From NCBI GenBank assembly GCA_017474455.1, contig JAFVHP010000033.1, positions 62,001-126,000 of the forward strand: a stretch of 64,000 nucleotides of DNA, given 5' to 3'. Every line of letters starts with the position of its first letter. The first letter of the stretch is position 1. The DNA comes from Lachnospiraceae bacterium. Its GTDB lineage: Bacteria; Bacillota; Clostridia; Lachnospirales; Lachnospiraceae. The notes beneath the pieces were generated by a model. That model was not told where the DNA came from, did not search any database, and worked only from the letters and a program-made list of their open reading frames with translations. Shown in pieces: positions 51,873-60,096 of this stretch. Both the position numbers and the translations under genes were made by a program.

Positions 51873-53120
51873 TCAGTAATGACGGATCAATGTCTGGCCC
51901 TGAAGTGTCACAAAATCCATGACCCTTTGCATGTTCAGGTCGTAGACCACGATATTGACGCCGCTGTCTTCTGAGCGGAATTCCTCGCCGTCGATATTTA
52001 TTGTATCGTCAGTGGTCTCAAACACCCGGAAGTATGGCCTTTCCAAAGCTCTGCGGTATTCTCCGGCATCTGTGATCCTCGTTAAGTTAAAGCTGTCCAG
52101 TATCTGCCGGAAATACTCTTTTGAGCTTTCATACTGAGGGTCTGTTAAAGGCTCGATCTCATAGTTTTCGGCCAGCAGTGCCCCGATGTAGCGGCTGGTT
52201 TTTACAGCGCCCCAGATGTTCTCGTGATAATAAATGTTTTCTTCGGGAAAGAAAGCTCCGATCCTGTTGATCTGTTCGGGAGTACACAGGTTTAGATAAA
52301 GAATTCCGTTCCCGTCTGCGTAGGATTCATGAGTGAAATTGATGGAATCATTCATGGTATCACCGGGGAGGCTGACCAGCATCAATGATATCCCTTTCTC
52401 CCGGCAGAGCTTTACGATCCTGTCCAGATATTCCTGCATCACTTCCTGGAATGCATACTTTTCATCCGTTCTGCCGGGAATATAAGGCCCGGCTTCTTCG
52501 GGAGCGTTTTCATTGACAGGGGCAAAACCTTTCAGGGGAGCGTTTTCTGTCATCTCGATATCCAGATCGCGGAGGCTTACTTCCGGCCACCTGGAATGAT
52601 ACCGGATATTCGTAAGATAATAACTCAGCTCGGACTGGGATCTGTCCAGGGTACATATATGGTGTACGGCTTTGACCTTGTTCAATGACCACCGCATGGG
52701 ATCGATACTCTTGCGGGAAATTGACTCCTTTGTGTTCAGTCTGTTTTCCGGATAGTAGTCGTTCATGAATTCAAGATCCAGGACGACTGCCCTGGGCGAC
52801 TGATAGTGGAGCGCCTCTTCCAGCCAGTAATAACTGAAAAAGATATTCTGCAGCTCGCATGCGAGGTTGTAGCTGGTCATGCCGTATTCGTCGTACAGGA
52901 CCTGGGGCACAAAAGCGCTGGCTGCAATGCTGGAGCCAAAGAATAAAACTTCTATGGAGTCCCGGTCCATCCGGTAGAACTGGTTAAAAGTGGAAGTGGT
53001 GGGCCAGTCGCTGGTCGAAAGGGTATACTTCGGTTCCAGCGTTCTATTGATTATTGTCAGAGATGCGGCCAGAATAACCGGAAATACGATACAGCTGATC
53101 AGCTTTGCAGGTGTTTTCAA
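51873..53120 (-). CDS. Membrane-anchored SGNH-like protein
   Basis: A 415-residue protein with one N-terminal membrane helix (about 8-27) and an extracytoplasmic domain. FFGSSIAASAFVP resembles SGNH block I with Ser, VVLDLEFMNDYYP and SLMLVSLPG fit later strands, and YHENIWGAVKTSRYIGALL resembles the C-terminal His block, although its preceding Asp is not obvious. Proteins of this kind (DltD/AlgX/DUF1574-like) acetylate or deacetylate wall polymers. It starts at TTG ten bases after GGAGG. No acyltransferase partner is next to it. Confidence 0.6.
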   Translation of the reverse strand: MKTPAKLISCIVFPVILAASLTIINRTLEPKYTLSTSDWPTTSTFNQFYRMDRDSIEVLFFGSSIAASAFVPQVLYDEYGMTSYNLACELQNIFFSYYWLEEALHYQSPRAVVLDLEFMNDYYPENRLNTKESISRKSIDPMRWSLNKVKAVHHICTLDRSQSELSYYLTNIRYHSRWPEVSLRDLDIEMTENAPLKGFAPVNENAPEEAGPYIPGRTDEKYAFQEVMQEYLDRIVKLCREKGISLMLVSLPGDTMNDSINFTHESYADGNGILYLNLCTPEQINRIGAFFPEENIYYHENIWGAVKTSRYIGALLAENYEIEPLTDPQYESSKEYFRQILDSFNLTRITDAGEYRRALERPYFRVFETTDDTINIDGEEFRSEDSGVNIVVYDLNMQRVMDFVTLQGQTLIRHY

Positions 53121-53244
53121 CCCCGGGATGCCTCCATATCATGTTGCTTTCCGAAAACCCCGCAGGAATTGCCTTATTTATCTTTCCGGTACGGGTGTGT
53201 ATATCTTATGCAATATGTGTATCAGAAACAGCATGAAAATTCAA

Positions 53245-53286
53245 TAAAAAATATGCCGCCTGCCGGCTGACCGGCTGGCGGCATAT
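53245..53286 (-). terminator. Intrinsic terminator of glgCD
   Basis: ATATGCCGCC pairs with GGCGGCATAT, with an inner CCGG/CCGG pairing, and the minus-strand reading continues into a T-rich tract. It lies 33 bp after the glgD stop. Confidence 0.88.
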
Positions 53287-53318
53287 GACCATTTCTAATG
53301 ATCGATCCGGCGTAAAGC

Positions 53319-54434
53319 TCAGATCACGTCATCCCTGCGGATATAGCCGGGACGGTCGGGATCGGCGATAAGCTGGTCGACGTTCTGGATCTTTGCCCAT
53401 TTGTCGATGACCTGGTTCTCAAGGCGGATACCGTCGCCGATCTTGCAGTGGCCGAGGATGATGCAGTTCTTGACGACTGCGCCCTTGCAGATGATAACGC
53501 CGCGGCCGATCACGGAGTTTTCCACGCAGCCCTTAATCAGGCTGCCGTTGGCGACTACGGAGTTTTTGATGGAAGCGCCTTCAAAGTACTGCACGGGCGA
53601 GGAGTCCGTGGTATGCGTATAGATGGGCCAGCTGGGCTCGAACAGCTGCTTGGCCACGTCTATGTTCAGCAGGTTCATATTCGCGTCAAAATAGCTCTTG
53701 AAGTCAGTGATCGCCGCGAAATAGCCTTTATGCTGGATGGCACGGATATCCAGGTCCTCGCTTTCCAGGTTGATGATACGGACAAGGGAGAAGACGGAAG
53801 AAACGCTGCGGGCTTTGCGGATCAGCTTTACAAACAGATCCTTGCTCATGACAAATGTATCCATGAAAATATTGCGGTCGTCCTTTTCCGCATCGTTGAC
53901 TTCTATGGATTTGACGCCTTTCTGGCGGTTCATGTCCAGGAAATTGCAGTTGCGGTAGTTGGTCTTCGCGTCGTTTACCTTGTGATAGAGCAGGGAAATG
54001 TCCGCTCCGGACTCGATGTGCTGCTTTAAAAGCGCGTCAAAGTCCTGGACATAGACCATATAGCCGGGAGCTATGATCACGTAATTCTGGTGCATGCGTT
54101 CAATGATCTCGATATTCTGGTAATAGGCAGCGATATCCGTGTTGTAGACATCGTTGACGCTGTTCTCTTCACCGAACAGTACCTGGAGTTTGCCTCTCTT
54201 GGAGTTGATGTTGTAATAGCTGCCGTTGCCGACATGTTCTACGAGGGAACGGGAATTTGAACGCGCGTAGACCTGGATGCGGTCTATATTGCTGTTGCTC
54301 ATATTGCTGATCGGGAAATCGATCAGACGGTAACGCCCAAGGAAAGATATTGAACCGATCGGGCGGTAATCCTCCAGTCCCTCCACATGGAAACGGGTTC
54401 TGCCGGCTGTGATGATTCCAAATGCAGTTGCCAT
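53319..54434 (-). CDS. glgD: Glucose-1-phosphate adenylyltransferase subunit GlgD
   Basis: A 371-residue nucleotidyltransferase homologue with a left-handed beta-helix C-terminus (VVANGSLIKGCVENSVIGRG, GAVVKNCIILGHCKIGDG). The N-terminus FGIITAGRTRFHVEGLEDYR lacks the GGRGSRL loop of GlgC, as expected for the regulatory subunit. With GlgC it makes ADP-glucose for glycogen. Its ATG shares one base with the GlgC stop (TAATG), ensuring coupled synthesis. Confidence 0.95.
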   Translation of the reverse strand: MATAFGIITAGRTRFHVEGLEDYRPIGSISFLGRYRLIDFPISNMSNSNIDRIQVYARSNSRSLVEHVGNGSYYNINSKRGKLQVLFGEENSVNDVYNTDIAAYYQNIEIIERMHQNYVIIAPGYMVYVQDFDALLKQHIESGADISLLYHKVNDAKTNYRNCNFLDMNRQKGVKSIEVNDAEKDDRNIFMDTFVMSKDLFVKLIRKARSVSSVFSLVRIINLESEDLDIRAIQHKGYFAAITDFKSYFDANMNLLNIDVAKQLFEPSWPIYTHTTDSSPVQYFEGASIKNSVVANGSLIKGCVENSVIGRGVIICKGAVVKNCIILGHCKIGDGIRLENQVIDKWAKIQNVDQLIADPDRPGYIRRDDVI

Positions 54435-55573
54435 TATGCTTCTCCCTTCACATTCTTTGCCACCAGCAGGATATTCTCGCTGTCAGCGCTGCCGACAACA
54501 GCATTTCTGCCGATGTGTACACCATCCGCTACGATACATCTGGTAACGGTCGCGCCTTCTTCGACCTCAGCGCCGGGCATAAGGACGGAATCAATGACTT
54601 TGGCGCCATGGCCGACATTTGTGCCCGTGAACAGGACCGAGCGGGTGACTTCCCCTTCGATATCGCAGCCCTGGGTGATATAGGCGACGTCCACCTTCGC
54701 GTCAGGACCGATGTACTGCGGCTGTTCCGTAGCGTCTTCGGTGTAAATGATCCAGCTGTCGTCGTGCAGGTCGAGTTCGTTGGCTTCGGAAAGAAGATCC
54801 ATATTGGCTTCCCAGAGGGAATCAATAGTACCTACATCCTTCCAGTAACCCTTGAACTCATAAGCGAACAGGCGCTTGCCGCCGTTCAGCATGACCGGGA
54901 TGACATCCTTGCCGAAATCATGATGGGAATCGGGATCTTTCATATCTGCGACCAGTATCTTGCGCAGCGCTTTCCAGTTGAAGATGTAGATACCCATGGA
55001 AGCAAGATTGCTCTTCGGATGCTCGGGCTTTTCTTCGAACTCGACGATCCTGTTCTCCTCATCGGTATTCATGATACCGAAACGGCTGGCTTCCTTCATC
55101 GGGACGCCGATAACGGCGATCGTGGCGTCGGCCTTGTTTGCCTTGTGGAAGTCGAGCATTTTGTCGTAATTCATCTTGTAGATGTGGTCGCCCGAAAGGA
55201 TCAGCAGATACTCGGGATCGTAAGTGTCGATAAAGTCGATATTCTGGGAAATGGCATCGGCTGTGCCACGGTACACGCTTAAGTTGGCGTCAGCCCTTTC
55301 CCTGGGCGGCAGCACGTAAACGCCGCTGTCCTTGGTGTCCAGGCCCCAGATACGGCCGGAAGATGCGTAGCTGTTCAGAAGAACGGATTCGTACTGTGTC
55401 AGTACGCCGATCACGTCGATGCCGCTGTTCGCGCAGTTGCTGAGCGGGAAATCGATGATGCGGTATTTGCCGCCGAAGGATACCGCAGGCTTTGCGACCT
55501 TGTTGGTGAGGTCTTTTAAACGGCTCCCTCTGCCGCCGGCCAGGATCATGGCCAGCATCTCATGTTGTTTCAT
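54434..55573 (-). CDS. glgC: Glucose-1-phosphate adenylyltransferase catalytic subunit
   Basis: A 379-residue ADP-glucose pyrophosphorylase. The nucleotide loop is [18 protein letters not shown], followed by [46 protein letters not shown] and [15 protein letters not shown], with a left-handed beta-helix at the end. It makes the glucosyl donor for glycogen. The ATG at 55573 matches the family start and follows AAAGGGG; longer frames are not supported. It is the first gene of the glgC-glgD pair. Confidence 0.95.
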   Translation of the reverse strand: MKQHEMLAMILAGGRGSRLKDLTNKVAKPAVSFGGKYRIIDFPLSNCANSGIDVIGVLTQYESVLLNSYASSGRIWGLDTKDSGVYVLPPRERADANLSVYRGTADAISQNIDFIDTYDPEYLLILSGDHIYKMNYDKMLDFHKANKADATIAVIGVPMKEASRFGIMNTDEENRIVEFEEKPEHPKSNLASMGIYIFNWKALRKILVADMKDPDSHHDFGKDVIPVMLNGGKRLFAYEFKGYWKDVGTIDSLWEANMDLLSEANELDLHDDSWIIYTEDATEQPQYIGPDAKVDVAYITQGCDIEGEVTRSVLFTGTNVGHGAKVIDSVLMPGAEVEEGATVTRCIVADGVHIGRNAVVGSADSENILLVAKNVKGEA

Positions 55574-55826
55574 AGCTCTGAAACCCCTTTCCATACAGGT
55601 TAATGCTGTATTATGTGACAGATACGATGTCAACTATAGATTAGTATATATTCAACAATGTTTCAACCTGAACAGGGAGTGATTTGAGCAGTTTGCTTAA
55701 TAAAGTGAGAGGCGTGCCGTATTGATATTTGTGTCTGAAAAAGGTAAGATGTATTACTAATGTATTCGATCGCAGGAAAGGACCCGGACATAACAGCAAA
55801 GTCCAGAACAGGCAGGCGCAGCAGAA

Positions 55827-57188
55827 ATGGCATTATTAAAGACAAGAGACATCGACATGACTAAGGGGAGCCCGGTCAGGCTTATGTTCCGGTTCGCTAC
55901 CCCGACACTGATCGGTTCGATATTCCAGACACTGTATTCCATGGCAGATTCGGCGATCCTCGGCCGGTACGCCGGTTCCAGGGCGCTGGCGGCTGTCGGC
56001 GCAACGGCGCAGGCGACCGGTTTTATCCTGCTCTTCGCGATGGCGGTGACCAGCGCGTTTTCGATCTTCATCAGCCAGAAAGTCGGGGCAAAGGACAGTG
56101 AAGGCGTCAGGAGGTGCTTTGCCAGCGCGATGTCGCTGACAGCAGTGCTGGGTGTGGTGCTGGGGTGCGTCGGTATCGTGACTGCCCGCCCGCTGATGAG
56201 GCTTCTGGGCGCGCCGGCGGACATCATCGACGATTCGGTGCTGTATATCCGCATCATCTGCGGAGGATGCATGGCGCAGTTTTTCTATAACGCGGCGACC
56301 AACACCCTGCGTTCCATCGGCAACAGCATGACACCTCTGGTGATCCTGATCTTCAGCAGCATCCTGAATGTGATCCTGGATGTGATCGCCGTCGTTGTGC
56401 TGCATATGGGCGTTGCCGGCGTGGCTTCGGCTACGGTCATCTCACAGGCCCTGTCCGCCGTGCTCTGTATGGTCTATATTTTCCGAAGATATAAGGATAT
56501 CATTCCGAAAGAGGGGGAATGGGTCCCGCAAAGGGAATTGACAGCCGATATCCTGAAGATGGGGCTCCTGTTCGGCCTGCAGAACTCTTTTCTGACGATA
56601 GGTATGATGTATATCGCCCGGATCGTCAATTCTTACGGCAGCACGATCGTTGCCGCGTTCACGATCGGCCAGAACGTACAGCATCTGACGACGACGGCAC
56701 TGTACGGATACATCAGCCCGTTCTCGGTATATGCCGGCCAGAATCTGGGGGCGAAGCGGTATGACCGCATCAGGAAAGGCGTCCGCCAGATGTACGGACT
56801 CGCCGCTATTTTCTGCCTTGCCGCGACACTGGTCTCGGAACTGTTTCCCCGAGCGCTGGTCGGCCTTTACTTAAAGAGCCATGAAACGCTGGTCATTGAA
56901 GCGGCCGTCAGCTTTGTCAGGATCCAGGGATGGTTCATCATTTTCCTTGGCATCATCGAAGTGTTCAAAGCCACCCTGCGCGGCATGGGCAAGATCCCGG
57001 TCACCATGGCATCGAGCTTTGTGGAACTTGGCTGCAAGATCCTCGGCGCGCTTCTTTTCCCGCTTGCCATGGGATATACAGGCATCTGGTATGCAGCGCC
57101 TGTGGGCTGGATCCTCGGCATCATCCCTGCCGCGGTCTATTATTATTCCGGCAGGTGGGAACCGAAGGAAGGAGCGGCGCCGGCATGA
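55827..57188 (+). CDS. MATE-family efflux transporter
   Basis: A 453-residue MATE protein: MTKGSPVRLMFRFATPTLIG, SMADSAILGRYAGSRALAAV, FSIFISQKVGAKDSEGVRRC and VYAGQNLGAKRYDRIRKGVR are typical. It is closer in style to the MATE at 18431 than to the one at 45555. The ribosome site is weak (AGGCAGGCGCAGCAGAA). It is divergent from glgC and followed by a perfect 13-bp terminator stem. Confidence 0.92.
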   Translation: MALLKTRDIDMTKGSPVRLMFRFATPTLIGSIFQTLYSMADSAILGRYAGSRALAAVGATAQATGFILLFAMAVTSAFSIFISQKVGAKDSEGVRRCFASAMSLTAVLGVVLGCVGIVTARPLMRLLGAPADIIDDSVLYIRIICGGCMAQFFYNAATNTLRSIGNSMTPLVILIFSSILNVILDVIAVVVLHMGVAGVASATVISQALSAVLCMVYIFRRYKDIIPKEGEWVPQRELTADILKMGLLFGLQNSFLTIGMMYIARIVNSYGSTIVAAFTIGQNVQHLTTTALYGYISPFSVYAGQNLGAKRYDRIRKGVRQMYGLAAIFCLAATLVSELFPRALVGLYLKSHETLVIEAAVSFVRIQGWFIIFLGIIEVFKATLRGMGKIPVTMASSFVELGCKILGALLFPLAMGYTGIWYAAPVGWILGIIPAAVYYYSGRWEPKEGAAPA

Positions 57189-57231
57189 ATTAGTCTGCAG
57201 GGGCACGATCCACAGCTGCTGCTTATTTTAC

Positions 57232-57261
57232 AAAAGATCAGGCAGGAGTGCCTGATCTTTT
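57232..57261 (+). terminator. Intrinsic terminator of the third MATE gene
   Basis: AAAAGATCAGGCA (57232-57244) pairs perfectly over 13 bp with TGCCTGATCTTTT (57249-57261) around GGAG. Confidence 0.92.
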
Positions 57262-57333
57262 CTGAATTTGGAGTGCAATGCGGCAGGCCGGAGCATGGGG
57301 CATGGGTACGCATAAGTGCAGCAGGAAAAGGTG

Positions 57334-57421
57334 CGAAAACAGATGTAAAAACAGATGTGAAAACAGATGCGAAAACAGGAGACGCGAAAACAGACGTAAA
57401 AATAGATGTGAAAACAGACGG
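57334..57421. repeat. 12-bp tandem repeat (AAAACAGATGTG-like)
   Basis: Seven copies of an AAAACAGAYGYR motif with anchor C at 57340, 57352, 57364, 57376, 57391, 57403 and 57415; the pitch is 12 bp except one of 15. Because 12 is a multiple of three, several frames stay open; one would encode a K-T-D-V repeat, another a C-E-N-R repeat. Neither has a good ribosome site. Confidence 0.85.
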
Positions 57422-57524
57422 TAGTCCGGATTTTACATATTTACATCCAATAAAGGCAGAATCAGTCCGTACACTTTTAAAACAATTTGCCTGAAAACAC
57501 ATATTGAATTACTGTTTCTTATAG

Positions 57525-57680
57525 ATTGAGGGGTATATCATCTATACTTGAGCACATATTAATTGGCTAGATAACAGAAACCATCTAGCCTTCGACCGGA
57601 AACAAGTTCGTTCCGGCACCACCCTGATACCCGGTAAAGTCGCACCGGTATGTATTCAATACAAAGAGTCTCTTTTCAGG
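57525..57680 (+). ncRNA. Candidate structured RNA
   Basis: Five consecutive hairpins are packed into 150 bp: GTATA/TATAC (57533-57547), GGCTAGAT/ATCTAGCC (57565-57590), CCGGAA/TTCCGG (57596-57616), ATACCCGGT/ACCGGTAT with one bulge (57627-57651) and GTATT/AATAC. AAAGAG-T-CTCTTT follows. It lies in an intergenic region and is not protein-coding in any convincing frame. It matches no RNA family I can name; strand and boundaries are uncertain. Confidence 0.35.
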
Positions 57681-57793
57681 TACAGATGGTTTGTTTACAT
57701 ATTTCCTGCTCATATGTATCATGAGGTGCTGCCTGCCTCTGCAGGTCATACGGAATCGATGATCCGCAGCTGTTAATATGTGTGGCAGCCACC

Positions 57794-57985
57794 AAAAACA
57801 GGGAGCCGGTTACAGAATATGTCCGGCAGCCACCAAAAAACAGGAAGCCGGAGACAGACTTTGTATGTGTGGCCGCCAAAAAACAGAAGGCCTGATACAG
57901 AATATGTAAGTTAGCTGTTAAAAACAGAAGGCCTGATACAGAATATGTAAGTTAGCTGTTAAAAACAGGAGGTCAGATACAGAAG
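57794..57985 (+). repeat. 41-43-bp tandem repeat upstream of DUF1294
   Basis: Five copies of a unit containing AAAACAGRARGCC...ACAGAATATGT, with the anchor C at 57799, 57841, 57884, 57925 and 57966. Copies three and four are almost identical. The last copy supplies AGGAGG (57967-57972), the ribosome site of the DUF1294 gene; earlier copies have degenerate versions (GGGAG, GGAAG, GAAGG). Confidence 0.82.
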
Positions 57986-58279
57986 TTGAATGACATACTG
58001 AAAACACCGGCGGCCACATGCCTTGCAGCATATCTTGCGGCTGTCAGCATTATCACATTTGCCTTGTTTGGCCTGGATAAGCTAAAGGCGCTGCGGGGCT
58101 CCTGGCGGATCCGGGAAAAGACCCTGCTCCTGTTTTCACTCTTCGGCGGGGCGGCCGGCGGCCTGCTGGCCATGTTTCTGTTCCGGCATAAGATCCGCAA
58201 ACCCGCATTTTTCCCGGGACTGCTGATGATGCTGTTCCTGCATATCATCCTGCTGACACTGTATTTCAAGTGGTTTTGA
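57986..58279 (+). CDS. DUF1294 membrane protein
   Basis: A 97-residue protein with three or four membrane helices. LFGLDKLKALRGSWRIREKT and LLFSLFGGAAGGLLAMFLF with FRHKIRKPAF are the DUF1294 signature (helix, basic loop with W-R-I-x-E, GG helix, H-K-x-x-K loop). The function is unknown. It starts at TTG, 13 bp after AGGAGG, which itself is the last copy of a tandem repeat; that spacing is long, so translation may be weak or aided by the repeats. Confidence 0.85.
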   Translation: MNDILKTPAATCLAAYLAAVSIITFALFGLDKLKALRGSWRIREKTLLLFSLFGGAAGGLLAMFLFRHKIRKPAFFPGLLMMLFLHIILLTLYFKWF

Positions 58280-58317
58280 ATCTCTTATCATTCTGATCGG
58301 ATCATCCTGACTTTTGG

Positions 58318-58386
58318 GACCGTTTCCGGACAGATCCTGTACTCCGTTTTTACGGAACAGGACTATTGTCCGGAAACAGTCTTTTT
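58318..58386 (+). terminator. Long intrinsic terminator after DUF1294
   Basis: GAC-x-GTTTCCGGACA at 58318-58332 pairs with TGTCCGGAAAC-x-GTC (58367-58381), with an inner stem TCCTGT...CTCCGT/ACGGA-ACAGGA, and ends in five T residues. Confidence 0.88.
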
Positions 58387-58405
58387 CTGTACCGCATTAA
58401 AAAAA

Positions 58406-58419
58406 TCATATCGATATAA
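58406..58419 (+). promoter_or_regulatory. Palindromic element shared with the paralogous glycosidase gene
   Basis: TCATATCGATATAA (58406-58419), with palindromic core ATATCGATAT at 58408-58417, lies 109-118 bp upstream of the glycosidase start. The same core in the same orientation precedes the paralogue at 23769-25337. Confidence 0.45.
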
Positions 58420-58430
58420 AAATATTTAGA

Positions 58431-58459
58431 TTGTGATGGGCTGCCGTATTGCTTATCCT
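58431..58459 (+). promoter_or_regulatory. Possible promoter of the glycosidase-SBP operon
   Basis: TTGTGA (58431-58436) and TATCCT (58454-58459) are separated by 17 bp, just downstream of the ATATCGATAT site. Both hexamers are imperfect. Confidence 0.3.
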
Positions 58460-58525
58460 TAACTTGTAAGATGAATAGTCTGTCAATTCTCGTGGGATTC
58501 GAACAATTAAGGGGGAATACAATTT

Positions 58526-60070
58526 ATGAAGAAAGAATTGCCTGAAATCAGGGAACTGAACGGCATCCCGACTTTATACGTGGATGGTAAACCGTTCTTC
58601 GCCCTGGGCGGCGAGCTGCATAATTCCAGTGTCAGCAGCAACGACTACATGGATAAGAACGTCTGGCCTAATCTGCTGGGTCTGAACATGAACACAGTCG
58701 TCGCCCCGGTCTACTGGGAGATGCTGGAAAAGGAAGAGGGTGTATTCGATTTTTCGATCGTCGAACACCTTCTGAAAAGAGCCAGGGAATATGACATGCA
58801 TGTGGTGATCCTCTGGTTCGGTCTGTGGAAGAACAGCGAGTCCAACTATATTCCCGGCTGGATGAAAAGAGACCGCGAAAGATACTATGTCGTCCGCAAA
58901 GATACGGGCGAACCGCTGAACATCATTTCCGCGCTGTGTGAAGAGGCAGTCGAAAAAGACGCCTATGCCTTCTCGCAGCTGATGAAGTACTTAAGGGAAG
59001 AAGACGGCGATGAGTCGACCGTCATCGCGATGCAGATCGAAAATGAGATCGGTATCCTCGGCAGCGCCCGTGACTACGGAAAGAGGGCGAACGAGCTCTT
59101 TGAAGCGGCTGTACCGGCGGACATGGCGCAGCGCTTCAACGTAAGCGGAACGTGGAAGGAAGCCTTCGGCGCCGACGCGGAAGAATACTTTATGGCATAC
59201 CATTATGCGTCCGCCATTGAAAAGATCACCGCAGCAGGCCGTGAGGAATACCCGATCCCCTGCTACGCCAACGTCTGGCTGAGGCAGTTCCCCTGGTACG
59301 CGGGTTCCTATCCTTCGGGCGGACCGGTCCGTGAAGTGCACGACATCTGGAAACTGAAGGCACCGTCCCTGTTTACCATCGGTCCCGATATCTATGTCGC
59401 GTATGCGCCGTTCGTCATGGACGAATACCATTACGAAGGCAATCCGCTGTTCATACCCGAGATCAGGAAAGACGCTTCCAGCGCTTCATACTGCCTGTAC
59501 GCGTTCGGCCAGCACAACGCGCTCTGCTTCTCGCCCTTCGGGATCGAAGACCTGAAAGCGGACAAGGAGAGCATGCCGGGACCGGATCCTTCGGTACTGG
59601 CGGAACTGAATATCGACCCCGCGGCGTTTGATACGACCGGTACGGATATATACCTGTCCCAGGCCTACGGGTTCATGAACGACATCATGCCCCTCTATCT
59701 TCAGTACAGAGGGACGGATCATTTCAAATGTTATCTCAAGAAAGCGGAAACGGAGAGAGGCGAGTACTTCAGATTTGAGAAATTCGATCTGTTGGTCTCA
59801 TATTTCAGGCCGCAGCCGCACAAACCGGCTCCGGCAGGTTTCATCTTCGAACTCGCGCCGGACAGATTCCTGATCTGCGGGATGATGAGCCGGATCAAAT
59901 TCTTTGCAAAAGAGGGAGGTGGTAAGAAAGCAGGTTTCATCAACATCGAGGAAGGAAGCTTCGTAAACGGCCAGTGGACACCCGGCAGGATCATGAACGG
60001 TGACGAACGCATGGATGTCAGTTTTGGCGGGGATATACGGTGCTTCATGGCAGAACTTGGTGAGTATTAA
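58526..60070 (+). CDS. Beta-galactosidase-like glycosidase (GH35-like, DUF5597)
   Basis: A 514-residue paralogue of the enzyme at 23769-25337: FFALGGELHNSSVSSNDYM, VWPNLLGLNMNTVVAPVYWE, the proposed acid/base Glu174 in QIENEIGILG and nucleophile Glu312 in LFIPEIRKD, and QHNALCFSPFGIEDL. No signal peptide. AAGGGGG precedes the ATG. The binding lipoprotein gene follows after 26 bp, so uptake and hydrolysis of one substrate are probably co-expressed. The exact glycoside is not shown. Confidence 0.88.
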   Translation: MKKELPEIRELNGIPTLYVDGKPFFALGGELHNSSVSSNDYMDKNVWPNLLGLNMNTVVAPVYWEMLEKEEGVFDFSIVEHLLKRAREYDMHVVILWFGLWKNSESNYIPGWMKRDRERYYVVRKDTGEPLNIISALCEEAVEKDAYAFSQLMKYLREEDGDESTVIAMQIENEIGILGSARDYGKRANELFEAAVPADMAQRFNVSGTWKEAFGADAEEYFMAYHYASAIEKITAAGREEYPIPCYANVWLRQFPWYAGSYPSGGPVREVHDIWKLKAPSLFTIGPDIYVAYAPFVMDEYHYEGNPLFIPEIRKDASSASYCLYAFGQHNALCFSPFGIEDLKADKESMPGPDPSVLAELNIDPAAFDTTGTDIYLSQAYGFMNDIMPLYLQYRGTDHFKCYLKKAETERGEYFRFEKFDLLVSYFRPQPHKPAPAGFIFELAPDRFLICGMMSRIKFFAKEGGGKKAGFINIEEGSFVNGQWTPGRIMNGDERMDVSFGGDIRCFMAELGEY

Positions 60071-60096
60071 TCTATTAAAACTATTAAGGGGGCAAA

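Noticed and set aside
57620-57655. Resemblance of AAAGTCGCAC to group II intron domain V
   Set aside because: The stem and bulge arrangement and catalytic triad of domain V are missing, and there is no intron-encoded protein.
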